From positions 2,407,127 to 2,471,126 of the forward strand of contig NZ_JAFMTA010000001.1 of NCBI RefSeq assembly GCF_017916515.1: DNA of 64,000 bases. Reading direction: 5' to 3'. Position numbers and translations under genes: made by a program. A model generated the notes under the pieces. That model ran no database searches. It was not told where the DNA came from and worked only from the letters and a program-made list of their open reading frames with translations. Positions 41,880 through 51,412 of this stretch are shown piece by piece. Every line of letters begins with the position of its first letter. The stretch's first letter is position 1. The stretch is from Naasia sp. SYSU D00948. GTDB taxonomy: Bacteria > Actinomycetota > Actinomycetes > Actinomycetales > Microbacteriaceae.

Positions 41880-43076
41880 TCAGCGGCGGCGGGGTGTGGG
41901 AGCGGGCTCGGCGATGGCTCCGAGGATGAGCGCGGACTGCAGGATGACCGCCTCCCGCGCGCCGGTGGCGTCGTAGCCGATGACCTCCGAGATGCGCTTC
42001 AGGCGGTACCGGACCGTGTTCGGATGCACGAAGAGCTCACGGGCCGTCGCCTCGAGCGAGCGGCCGTTGTCCAGGTAGCACCAGAGCGTGCCGAGCAGCT
42101 CGGTCGAGTGCTCGTGCAGCGGCTTGTAGATGCGGGCCACCAGGGTGGAGCGGGCGAGCGGGTCGCCCGCGAGTGCGCGCTCCGGCAGCAGGTCGTCGGC
42201 GAGGACCGGACGCGGCGCGTTCCGCCAGGCCCGGGCCACGGCGAACCCGGCCAGGGCGGCGCGAGCGCTGCGGTGGGCCTGCACGAGGTCCGGCACGACG
42301 TTGCCGAGCACGAGGTGCCCCGAGCCGAAGCCGGGCTCCAGCTGCCGGGCGATCTCGAGGAAGCTCAGCGGCGCCGCCGGCGCACGTGAATCCTCGGCTT
42401 CCTGGGAGGAGGGGAGCGCCCGCCCGATGACGAGCACGAGGCGGGTGCCCTGCACGCCGATGAGGACGTCGGCCTGCACGTGGCGGGCCGTCCGCCGCAG
42501 CTGGTCGACGTCGAGCATCGGGGGAGTGGTGCCGACGAGGACGCACACCTCGCCGTGACCGTGCCAGCCGAGCGCGGCGATCCGGCTCGGCAGCTCGTTC
42601 TCGGCCTCGCCCGACAGGATCGAGTCGACGACGAGGGCCTCGAGGCGGGCGTCCCAGAGGCCGCGCGCCTCGGCGGCCCGCGCGTACACGTCGGCCGCGG
42701 CGAACGCGATCTCCCGCGAGTAGAGCAGGATCGCCTCACGGAGACCGTCGTCACCGCCCTTGACCCGCTCCTCGACGACCTCCACCGTGACGCGGATCAG
42801 CTGGAGCGTCTGCTGGAGGCTCACCGACCGGAGCAGCTCGCGGGGTGCCGCGCCGAAGACGTCCGCGGCGATCCACGGGGTCGACTTGGGGTCGTCGTAC
42901 CAGCTGATGAACGACGTGATGCCGGCCTGCGCGACCAGCCCGACCGCCGATCGGCGGCCGGGCGGCATCTCGCGGTACCAGGGGAGCGTCTCCTCGAGGC
43001 GCTTGAGGGTCAGGGTCGCGAGCTCGCCCGACACCGTGCGCAGCCAGGCGAGCGTCTCCGCCTTCGTCCGTGCCAC
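41880..43076 (-). CDS. fasR: PucR/CdaR-type transcriptional regulator of fatty acid synthesis (FasR-like)
   Basis: A 398-residue regulator with a C-terminal PucR-type helix-turn-helix (about 335-395; RSLEATARELFVHPNTVRYR) and an N-terminal/central GGDEF-like CdaR region. In Streptomyces the gene just before fabD encodes FasR, an activator of the fab operon with this same layout and position; function is inferred from that synteny. GTG 43076 is 15 bases after the aceE stop; the open frame to 43562 overlaps aceE and is rejected. Confidence 0.87.
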   Translation of the reverse strand: MARTKAETLAWLRTVSGELATLTLKRLEETLPWYREMPPGRRSAVGLVAQAGITSFISWYDDPKSTPWIAADVFGAAPRELLRSVSLQQTLQLIRVTVEVVEERVKGGDDGLREAILLYSREIAFAAADVYARAAEARGLWDARLEALVVDSILSGEAENELPSRIAALGWHGHGEVCVLVGTTPPMLDVDQLRRTARHVQADVLIGVQGTRLVLVIGRALPSSQEAEDSRAPAAPLSFLEIARQLEPGFGSGHLVLGNVVPDLVQAHRSARAALAGFAVARAWRNAPRPVLADDLLPERALAGDPLARSTLVARIYKPLHEHSTELLGTLWCYLDNGRSLEATARELFVHPNTVRYRLKRISEVIGYDATGAREAVILQSALILGAIAEPAPTPRRR

Positions 43077-43090
43077 TCGCGCGGCCGGCC

Positions 43091-45817
<2,727 letters not shown>

Positions 45818-45886
45818 CGTCGACCTCTCTTCGAGGAACCGGTCCGGATGCCGGAGCCGGCTGCACCTGTTGTTTCCGGGCCGGAT

Positions 45887-45903
45887 TTGTCGGGTCGCGA
45901 CAA
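45887..45903. promoter_or_regulatory. Inverted repeat operator candidate upstream of aceE
   Basis: TTGTCG-GGTCG-CGACAA is a perfect 6-base dyad with a 5-base spacer, 70 bases before the aceE start and 107 before the divergent peroxiredoxin. It is a likely repressor or activator site for one or both genes. Confidence 0.45.
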
Positions 45904-45997
45904 CGGACCGGCCGGTTTCCGAGCCTAGTGTCTCGATCCGGGAGAGACGGACTGCAGGGGCGTGCGGAGCGGCGGTCCCGGCGCTCGCCGGATGAGG

Positions 45998-46003
45998 CAC
46001 GAT
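45998..46003 (+). promoter_or_regulatory. -10-like hexamer for a leaderless transcript (CACGAT)
   Basis: CACGAT stands six bases before GTG 46010; only the A2 and T6 positions of TANNNT hold, so this is a weaker case. Confidence 0.35.
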
Positions 46004-46009
46004 GGCCGG

Positions 46010-46501
46010 GTGACGATCGCGATCGGGCAGGAGGCGCCCGGGTTCGAGCTGCCGAACCAGCACGGCGAGCCCGTGTCGCTGTCCTCGTTCCGCGGTCGCA
46101 GTGCGGTCGCTCTCGTGTTCTTCCCGCTCGCGTTCTCCCGCACGTGCGCCGGCGAGCTGGGGGAGCTGCGGGACAACTCCCGGCTCTTCACCGACGCCGG
46201 GGCGGAGGTGCTCGCCATCTCGGTCGACTCGAAGCATGCACTGCGCGCGTGGGGGGACGCCGAGAACTACGAGTTGCAGCTGCTGTCCGACTTCTGGCCG
46301 CACGGCGAGGTGGCGCGCCGCTATGGCGTCTTTCGGGAGGCGACGGGTGTGGCGTCACGCACGACCGTGCTGGTAGATCGCGACGGGGTCGTGAGCTCGG
46401 CCTTCTCCTCGAGCCCGGCCGAGGCACGCCCCCTCTCCGCGTATCGCAGCGCTCTCGCGCTGCTCGACGAGTCGGGCGGCGGATCCGGAACACGCTCGTG
46501 A
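46010..46501 (+). CDS. Peroxiredoxin (AhpE/BCP type)
   Basis: A 163-residue thioredoxin-fold peroxidase. The peroxidatic Cys is Cys46 in [14 protein letters not shown], with Pro39 and Arg in [11 protein letters not shown] completing the site. No second (resolving) Cys is seen, so it is likely 1-Cys. It reduces peroxides with an unknown thiol donor. Divergent from aceE. GTG 46010 is chosen over ATG 45962 because it fits the family start and the CACGAT spacing. Confidence 0.9.
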   Translation: MTIAIGQEAPGFELPNQHGEPVSLSSFRGRSAVALVFFPLAFSRTCAGELGELRDNSRLFTDAGAEVLAISVDSKHALRAWGDAENYELQLLSDFWPHGEVARRYGVFREATGVASRTTVLVDRDGVVSSAFSSSPAEARPLSAYRSALALLDESGGGSGTRS

Positions 46502-46544
46502 GACCGGGGTGTGCGGCGGGAACCGCCGCCGAGGCCGGCGCCCG

Positions 46545-47162
46545 TCAGTCGTGCTCGACCCAGCAGGCCAGCACCGCAGACGCGATCGTGTAGGCCACCT
46601 GCTGCGGGCTCCGGCTGCCTTCGGGCCCCAGGCCGTCCGGCAGTGCGGTGGCGTCGACCGTGAGCGTCTTCCCATCGCGCAGGAAGGCGGCGATGCCCTC
46701 CGGTGAGGAGAACGACGGCATCCCGAAGCCGGCCATCCCCTCGATCTCGGCGGCACCCGCGGTGCTCTCCCGGAGTGCCCGGAAGTGCTCCTCGCCCTCC
46801 GCGGGTTCACTGGCGTCATGGACCGAGAGGACCAAGGGGAGTCCGTCGACCCGGTAGGTGCAGCGGAACATGGGGTCGTCCCAGGACCAGTCGGCATTCG
46901 GCAGGCTGGCCAGCCCGAGGATCTCGGCGACGGCTCCCGGCACCTGCCCCTCGCACACCATCAGAGCGGCGTCCGAGGGCCCTCGGACCTTCTCGCCCGC
47001 GGAGGGGTGGGCTCCATGCTCGGCTCCATGCTCGGCTCCGGGCATCACGCCGCCGTCCGGCATCACGTGCGACGGACCCTCGTGGGCGGTGGCACCTGCG
47101 CAGCCGCCGAGCAGGAGCGAGGTGAGGACGGCGACGACGACAGCTGATCGCCTGCGGTGCAT
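46545..47162 (-). CDS. Predicted lipoprotein with His-rich segment, unknown function
   Basis: A 205-residue protein: MHRRRSAVVVAVLTSLLLGGC is a lipoprotein signal (Cys21), followed by a short Met/His-rich part (GVMPGAEHGAEHGAH, about 36-50) and a globular domain with two Cys (about 68 and 100) that may pair. AGGAGACAGGT precedes ATG 47162 closely. The His-rich part could bind copper or another metal. Family not recognised. Divergent from the surface protein at 47363. Confidence 0.7.
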   Translation of the reverse strand: MHRRRSAVVVAVLTSLLLGGCAGATAHEGPSHVMPDGGVMPGAEHGAEHGAHPSAGEKVRGPSDAALMVCEGQVPGAVAEILGLASLPNADWSWDDPMFRCTYRVDGLPLVLSVHDASEPAEGEEHFRALRESTAGAAEIEGMAGFGMPSFSSPEGIAAFLRDGKTLTVDATALPDGLGPEGSRSPQQVAYTIASAVLACWVEHD

Positions 47163-47317
47163 ACCTGTCTCCTGTTCCGATCCCGACGGCCTCGGGTCCC
47201 GGCAGGGATTCGTTGTCGTCGGAGCGCGCGGACTGGTCCTGATTCCTTCCCTGGGAATCCGCCCAGCAGGCAAGCGCTCGCCTTCGCGCTTCCGAATGCG
47301 GGGGAACTACCGTTTCA

Positions 47318-47335
47318 GAGCCCACGCCCGGGCTC
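47318..47335 (+). promoter_or_regulatory. Short hairpin before the CHRD-like gene
   Basis: GAGCCC-ACGCCC-GGGCTC forms a 6-base stem that ends at CGGAGG; a second Shine-Dalgarno TTGGAGG follows before ATG 47363. Role unknown. Confidence 0.3.
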
Positions 47336-47362
47336 GGAGGAATGCCATTGGAGGCATCGCTC

Positions 47363-48127
47363 ATGAAGACAAAGACTCTGCTGCTCGCTCCCGCCCTCGC
47401 CTTCGGACTGGTCGCGCTGTCCGCCGGACCGGCGGTGGCGGCGGACGCTTCCGGCTCCTACGGGACCACCCTCGACGCGATCAACAACAGCGGCGCCAGC
47501 GGCGAGGCCTGGGTGCAGGTCCAAGGCACCACCGCGACCGTCACCCTCAACGCGTCGGGCCTCGCGGAGACCTTCGGTGGGAACCCCTACCCGCACGTGC
47601 AGCACATCCACGTCGGCGCTCAGGGGGTCTGCCCGGACATGTCCGCCGACTCGAACGGCGACGGCATCATCAGCACGACGGAGGGAGCCCCCTCGTACGG
47701 CGGCATCGGAACGACCCTGTCCGTCGGGGATGCGGGCAAGGGCCCGGAGACCGGCACGGACCTCGCCGCCGCGCCCTCCGGCTCGACCATCCAGTACGAG
47801 GAGACGTTCGAGCTGAACCAGGAGACTCAGGACGCGCTGGCGGCGGGAACGGCGGTCATCGTCGTGCACGGGCTCGACCCGGCGACGCAGCCTGCCGCAG
47901 GCACCTCGGAGAGCGATCTGGTCCCCGAGCTGCCGCTCGCGGCGACGTCCCCGGCTCTCTGCGGCGCGCTCGAGGTCATGCCGGCCGGTGGCGTCGCCAC
48001 CGGTGTCACCACTGCTGAGCGCGCCGGGGTCTCGGACGCCGGGATGCTCGCCCTCGGCGGCATGCTGGCGGCCGCGGCGGTCGGGGCGGCCTTCGTGGTC
48101 CGGCGTCGCCCGACGGCAGACCGGTAG
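47363..48127 (+). CDS. CHRD-like secreted protein with C-terminal membrane anchor
   Basis: A 254-residue protein with a signal peptide (about 1-28, ending AVAA), a CHRD-like beta domain (about 32-190: GEAWVQVQGTTATVTLNASGL and HVQHIHVGAQGVCPD) and one C-terminal helix (about 222-244) with an RRRPTADR tail. The layout parallels the DUF4397 protein at 15633: both lack LPXTG, and both precede a class F sortase lipoprotein. Start ATG 47363 is chosen for GGAGG nine bases before; ATG 47342 sits too close to its own GGAGGA. Confidence 0.75.
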   Translation: MKTKTLLLAPALAFGLVALSAGPAVAADASGSYGTTLDAINNSGASGEAWVQVQGTTATVTLNASGLAETFGGNPYPHVQHIHVGAQGVCPDMSADSNGDGIISTTEGAPSYGGIGTTLSVGDAGKGPETGTDLAAAPSGSTIQYEETFELNQETQDALAAGTAVIVVHGLDPATQPAAGTSESDLVPELPLAATSPALCGALEVMPAGGVATGVTTAERAGVSDAGMLALGGMLAAAAVGAAFVVRRRPTADR

Positions 48128-48142
48128 GAAGCGCACGGATCG

Positions 48143-48814
48143 ATGAGATCCTCCTCGGGAACGGGTCGTCACCTCCGCCTGACGGCGGGAGTGGCGGCCC
48201 TCCTCCTTCTCGCCGGTTGTGCTGGGGACACCTCCGCGCCCGCGAAGACCCCCGACGCTGCGTCGATCCCTGCCGAGCCGTCGCAGCCGCCGGCGACGCC
48301 CGCCCCGGAGCCCGAGCCGGAGGAGGTCCAGCCACCCGAGGTGGCCCTGGCCATGGAACCCTCGGCCCCTGTGCATCTCAGCATCCCCGTGCTGGGGGTC
48401 GAGTCGGACCTTCTGCACACGGGGCTGCGCGAGGACGGCACGCTCGACGTGCCGCCGGGGGACGAGGGATCCCCGGCGAGCTGGTACAACGGCTCGCCGG
48501 CCCCTGGTTCCGCCGGTCCGGCGATCCTCCTCGGGCACGTCAACTCCCTGAGTGACGCGAGCGGCGTCTTCTACCGCCTCCGCGACCTCGTGCCGGGGGA
48601 CCGTGTCGCGGTCGCCCGCGCCGACGGCTCCACCGCGACGTTCGAGGTGTACCGCAACGAGAGCTTCGTGAAGGCCGCCTTCCCGACGAAGGACGTCTAC
48701 TACCCGGTTCCCGGTGCCGAGCTGCGCCTCATCACGTGCGACGGCTACGTCCGGGACGCCCGACGGTACGACGACAATCGCGTCGTCTTCGCGAAGCTCG
48801 TGGAGACGACCTAG
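48143..48814 (+). CDS. Class F sortase, predicted lipoprotein
   Basis: A 223-residue protein: lipobox LLAGC (Cys26), a long Pro/Glu linker (about 30-70) and a sortase domain with His132 in LLGHVNS, Cys199 in LRLITCDGY and a likely Arg208 before YDDN. It follows the CHRD-like protein by 15 bases; the pair is a second, distant copy of the 15633-17114 arrangement. Substrate is not identified. Confidence 0.88.
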   Translation: MRSSSGTGRHLRLTAGVAALLLLAGCAGDTSAPAKTPDAASIPAEPSQPPATPAPEPEPEEVQPPEVALAMEPSAPVHLSIPVLGVESDLLHTGLREDGTLDVPPGDEGSPASWYNGSPAPGSAGPAILLGHVNSLSDASGVFYRLRDLVPGDRVAVARADGSTATFEVYRNESFVKAAFPTKDVYYPVPGAELRLITCDGYVRDARRYDDNRVVFAKLVETT

Positions 48815-48883
48815 GCGCGGACCTCGCACTGCATGTCTGCGCCGACCCGTGTGGATAGCATGGACGGGCGCCGCGCGGCGCCG

Positions 48884-48957
48884 GGGCTCTTAGCTCAGTC
48901 GGTTAGAGCGCCACGTTTACACCGTGGATGTCGGGGGTTCGAGTCCCTCAGGGCCCA
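48884..48957 (+). tRNA. tRNA-Val (anticodon TAC)
   Basis: A complete cloverleaf of 74 bases: acceptor GGGCTCT pairs with AGGGCCC (one G-T pair), D-arm TTAGCTCAGTCGGTTAGAGC, anticodon stem CCACG/CGTGG with loop TTTACAC (anticodon TAC), T-arm GGGGGTTCGAGTCCCTC. The 3' CCA is not encoded (CCG follows the discriminator A). Confidence 0.93.
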
Positions 48958-49115
48958 CCGGAAAGGCCCGGTAAGGGCGCGTTTCGCTTATTGGCTGGCA
49001 ATCCTCGCTCTTCGCGCCATTCCGGCGGTGTCGCCACCGGCGCCACACCTCGTGGAGAACGAATGTCCGCGACGATGCCGCTTGGACATGGCCCTCGCGG
49101 GCGGTTCGATGTTGA
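48958..49115. other. Non-coding stretch after the tRNA
   Basis: No gene is supported. The stretch lacks codon-position bias and holds no repeat of the tRNA 3' end. It is the left part of a scarred region that runs to about 49429. Confidence 0.5.
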
Positions 49116-49283
49116 TCAGCCGGGACGCCCGGACAGTGTGAGTGGCGGCCGGTCGGTCTCCTCAGGGAGAGGCACCGGCGCAAAGGTGCTCCGGGTGAAC
49201 CACGTCGGCAGCGACTGCACCAGCTCCTTCGGCCCGGCGAGCGCGAGATCGCTCGCCCGGACAGCGCCGAGGAGATTGCACCG
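49116..49283 (-). pseudogene. C-terminal remnant of an unidentified protein
   Basis: An open frame with no start codon reads …GAVRASDLALAGPKELVQSL then a Pro-rich end stopping at 49116. It has the coding character of the flanking genes but begins abruptly near 49283 after an in-frame stop, where the FAD-oxidase remnant on the other strand also begins. Family not recognised. Confidence 0.35.
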
Positions 49284-49369
49284 GGCTGCAGGCGCTCAAG
49301 GCGGTGTGGGACCCGGACAATGTGTTCCGCGCGAACGCCAACATCCCGCCACGAGGTGCAGCTCGCTGA
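49283..49369 (+). pseudogene. C-terminal remnant of an FAD-linked oxidase (BBE domain)
   Basis: The frame reads LQALKAVWDPDNVFRANANI and stops shortly after. This is the typical last segment of berberine-bridge-type FAD oxidases (L-K-x-x-x-D-P-D-N-x-F-x-x-N-x-N-I-P-P). Everything upstream of the segment is missing, so it is a deletion remnant. The rest of 49370-49429 shows no gene. Confidence 0.65.
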
Positions 49370-49429
49370 GTGCGGAGATGGCGATACGCGTGGGACCGAG
49401 GCGCGACTCCGAGCGAACGAAGTGGGAGC

Positions 49430-50095
49430 TCAAGGTCGTAGACGGAAGAGGCTCCTTTTCTCGCGGTTCCGTCCATGAATGTCCTGTCCCGGCAGCGTTG
49501 CCGGTCGCCGCCGCCTTGTCAGGAGAACATGCACTCCGAGCGCCGCCCAGGCGAGACCGGCAGGCAGACCCAGTAAGACACGCTCGTCCTGGATGTTGAC
49601 GCCGAACGAGGCGGCGGCCGCCAGGATGAACAGTGTCGGCAGCCAGCGAGGGGTGCCGTCCCGCAGCATGCCGATTCCGGCCGTCAGCGTCCCCAGCACC
49701 GGCACGATGCGCCCGAGGGTGTCGGAGTCGTGGAGCCACCAGAGCGGCGAACCGTCCGAGGAGCCACGGTTCACCACGAGCCCGAGAGCGAGCAGCGCGG
49801 CCCCGAGGCTGAGCAGCACGAAAGAGGCCGTCAGGAAAGGCCTCACGCGACGATCCCGGCTGGGAGCGGACCCGGCGCTCACCGCGAGCAGCAGAACCGA
49901 CACGAGCAGCACCCACGCGATGTCCTCGCTGTCCCGGTGATGCCGGCCTCCTTGGAAGCAGGCCTCGCCGACGCAGCCCAGGGGCCGCACGGCGAGAAGG
50001 ATCGTGTGCACCAGCCAGAGCGACCCGCCGAGCACCGCGCTGATGCCGCTGAGCATCGACGAGGACCGGAGGCGGGACCGATTGCGGGAGGGCAT
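49430..50095 (-). CDS. Hypothetical integral membrane protein
   Basis: A 221-residue protein with about six membrane helices (first at about 17-38, last near 175-195) and a basic tail. A pair of Cys in LGCVGEACFQGG (outside loop after helix 1) may form a disulfide. No enzyme motif. ATG 50095 has CATCAT six bases before it (leaderless geometry). It resembles DUF998-type proteins loosely; not assigned. Confidence 0.62.
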   Translation of the reverse strand: MPSRNRSRLRSSSMLSGISAVLGGSLWLVHTILLAVRPLGCVGEACFQGGRHHRDSEDIAWVLLVSVLLLAVSAGSAPSRDRRVRPFLTASFVLLSLGAALLALGLVVNRGSSDGSPLWWLHDSDTLGRIVPVLGTLTAGIGMLRDGTPRWLPTLFILAAAASFGVNIQDERVLLGLPAGLAWAALGVHVLLTRRRRPATLPGQDIHGRNREKRSLFRLRP

Positions 50096-50101
50096 GCATC
50101 G

Positions 50102-50107
50102 ATGATG
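50102..50107 (-). promoter_or_regulatory. -10-like hexamer for a leaderless transcript (CATCAT)
   Basis: CATCAT is six bases before ATG 50095 on the minus strand and there is no Shine-Dalgarno; weak match. Confidence 0.35.
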
Positions 50108-50207
50108 GTCGGTTTCGGGTCCTGACCCGATGGCTCACCCCGGCAGGAGCGCACGTCGCCTCATGAGTCCGTGTTCGGAGCGCCGGAGCCCCGCCGGGGA
50201 TTGCGGG

Positions 50208-50438
50208 CTAGCGACCGATCGGCTTGTGGGAGCTGAACGCCATCACGAGAGCGACGATCCACAGCACGATCGTCCAGCCTCCCAGCAGATTGATCCAGAA
50301 GACCGTCCAGTGGTTCGACTTGCCGCGGAGGGCTGCGACCGCCCACGGCAGCATGTAGCCCGCCGTGAGGATCGCCACGACGACGGCGACGAACGCGCTG
50401 ACCGGCCGATCACGCTGATCCGTCATGTAGCTGCTCAC
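50208..50438 (-). CDS. Superinfection immunity protein family (Imm_superinfect-like)
   Basis: A 76-residue protein with two membrane helices (about 14-36 and 47-69) around a short loop GKSNHWTVFWINLLGGWTIVLWIVALVMA. The W-x-x-x-x-W-N-x-x-G-G-W-T-I-x-x-W-I-x-A-L core is that of small membrane proteins named after T4 Imm, which blocks DNA entry by a second phage. Most chromosomal members have no proven function. GTG 50438 or ATG 50426 may be the start. Confidence 0.78.
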   Translation of the reverse strand: MSSYMTDQRDRPVSAFVAVVVAILTAGYMLPWAVAALRGKSNHWTVFWINLLGGWTIVLWIVALVMAFSSHKPIGR

Positions 50439-50514
50439 GGATCCAGCGTACGGGCGGCGGTGCAGTGGAGAACAAGCCCGCCCACAGGACCGGGCGGGAC
50501 GGTGCGCTGGGTCC

Positions 50515-51225
50515 TCAGACGCAGGCGTCCTGGACCATCGCAGGGGCGCCGAGCCAGGTGACCGTGGCGCCGTCGTCCGAGTACGCCGCCACGGTGACGA
50601 TCGAGCCGTCGATCTCCACGCCCTCGATGGGCGTGCCCTGGCACACCATCTGGTCCGGGCCGAGCGGGTATCCGGCGTCGATGACGGCGGCCGAGTCGCC
50701 GATGCGCCGGCCCTGGCCGGCCGAGACGCTCAGCTCGCCCGCCGTCGGTCCCTCCGCGAAGACCGCGAAGCTCGGGACCCCGTACGGCGACGTCGCGCTG
50801 CCCGCCTGCTCGTCGCCGTAGAAGCGCTCGTCGAGGACGAATCCGCCCCAGGTGTGCAGCACTCCGGGCGGATTGTGGAAGCCGCCCTCGTAGGGCTCGT
50901 CCACCGGCGCGCTGCCGATCGCCTCGGTGAGGGTCGCGATGGCGTCCGCCGCCGGGGACGTGTAGTCGAGGACCTCCACGACTTCGCCGCCCGCCCGCAG
51001 CTCGATGCCGGTGGGCCGGATCGCGATCTCGTCCACCTCGGCCACCGGGTCCGCGGACTCCGTGGGAGTGGGCTCGGCCGGCGTGGGTTCGGCCGTCGCG
51101 CTGGGCGAGGCGGGCCTCGTGGCGCTCGGCGTCGGGTCGTCCGCAGGGGCGCCCCCGCCGCATCCCGTCAGCATCAGCGCGGCCAGCGCGACGATCCCGG
51201 TCCTACCCCACGACTTCCCGCGCAT
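50515..51225 (-). CDS. Predicted lipoprotein, unknown function
   Basis: A 236-residue protein: lipobox MLTGC (Cys22), a Pro/Thr/Ser-rich linker (about 27-62), and a globular domain (about 62-236) with a late Cys pair (Cys about 198 and 235). GGAAGGAG precedes ATG 51225. The repeated GIELRAGGEVVEVLDY pattern is common in actinobacterial extracytoplasmic proteins, but no family was recognised. Confidence 0.7.
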   Translation of the reverse strand: MRGKSWGRTGIVALAALMLTGCGGGAPADDPTPSATRPASPSATAEPTPAEPTPTESADPVAEVDEIAIRPTGIELRAGGEVVEVLDYTSPAADAIATLTEAIGSAPVDEPYEGGFHNPPGVLHTWGGFVLDERFYGDEQAGSATSPYGVPSFAVFAEGPTAGELSVSAGQGRRIGDSAAVIDAGYPLGPDQMVCQGTPIEGVEIDGSIVTVAAYSDDGATVTWLGAPAMVQDACV

Positions 51226-51412
51226 GGTGCGCTCCTTCCGACGGCTCCGATGCTGTCAGGGGGAACCGGCGACATGGAGGCGCGGACTCAACCTGCAATC
51301 GTTTCGCAACCGACGGTTCACGGAACCCGTGTGGACCTCGTCGGCCTCGCGCTCCGACGGGGTCCGACGCGCTCCCCGGTCCCCAGGACGGGCCCTGAAG
51401 GAAGCGGGCTGG

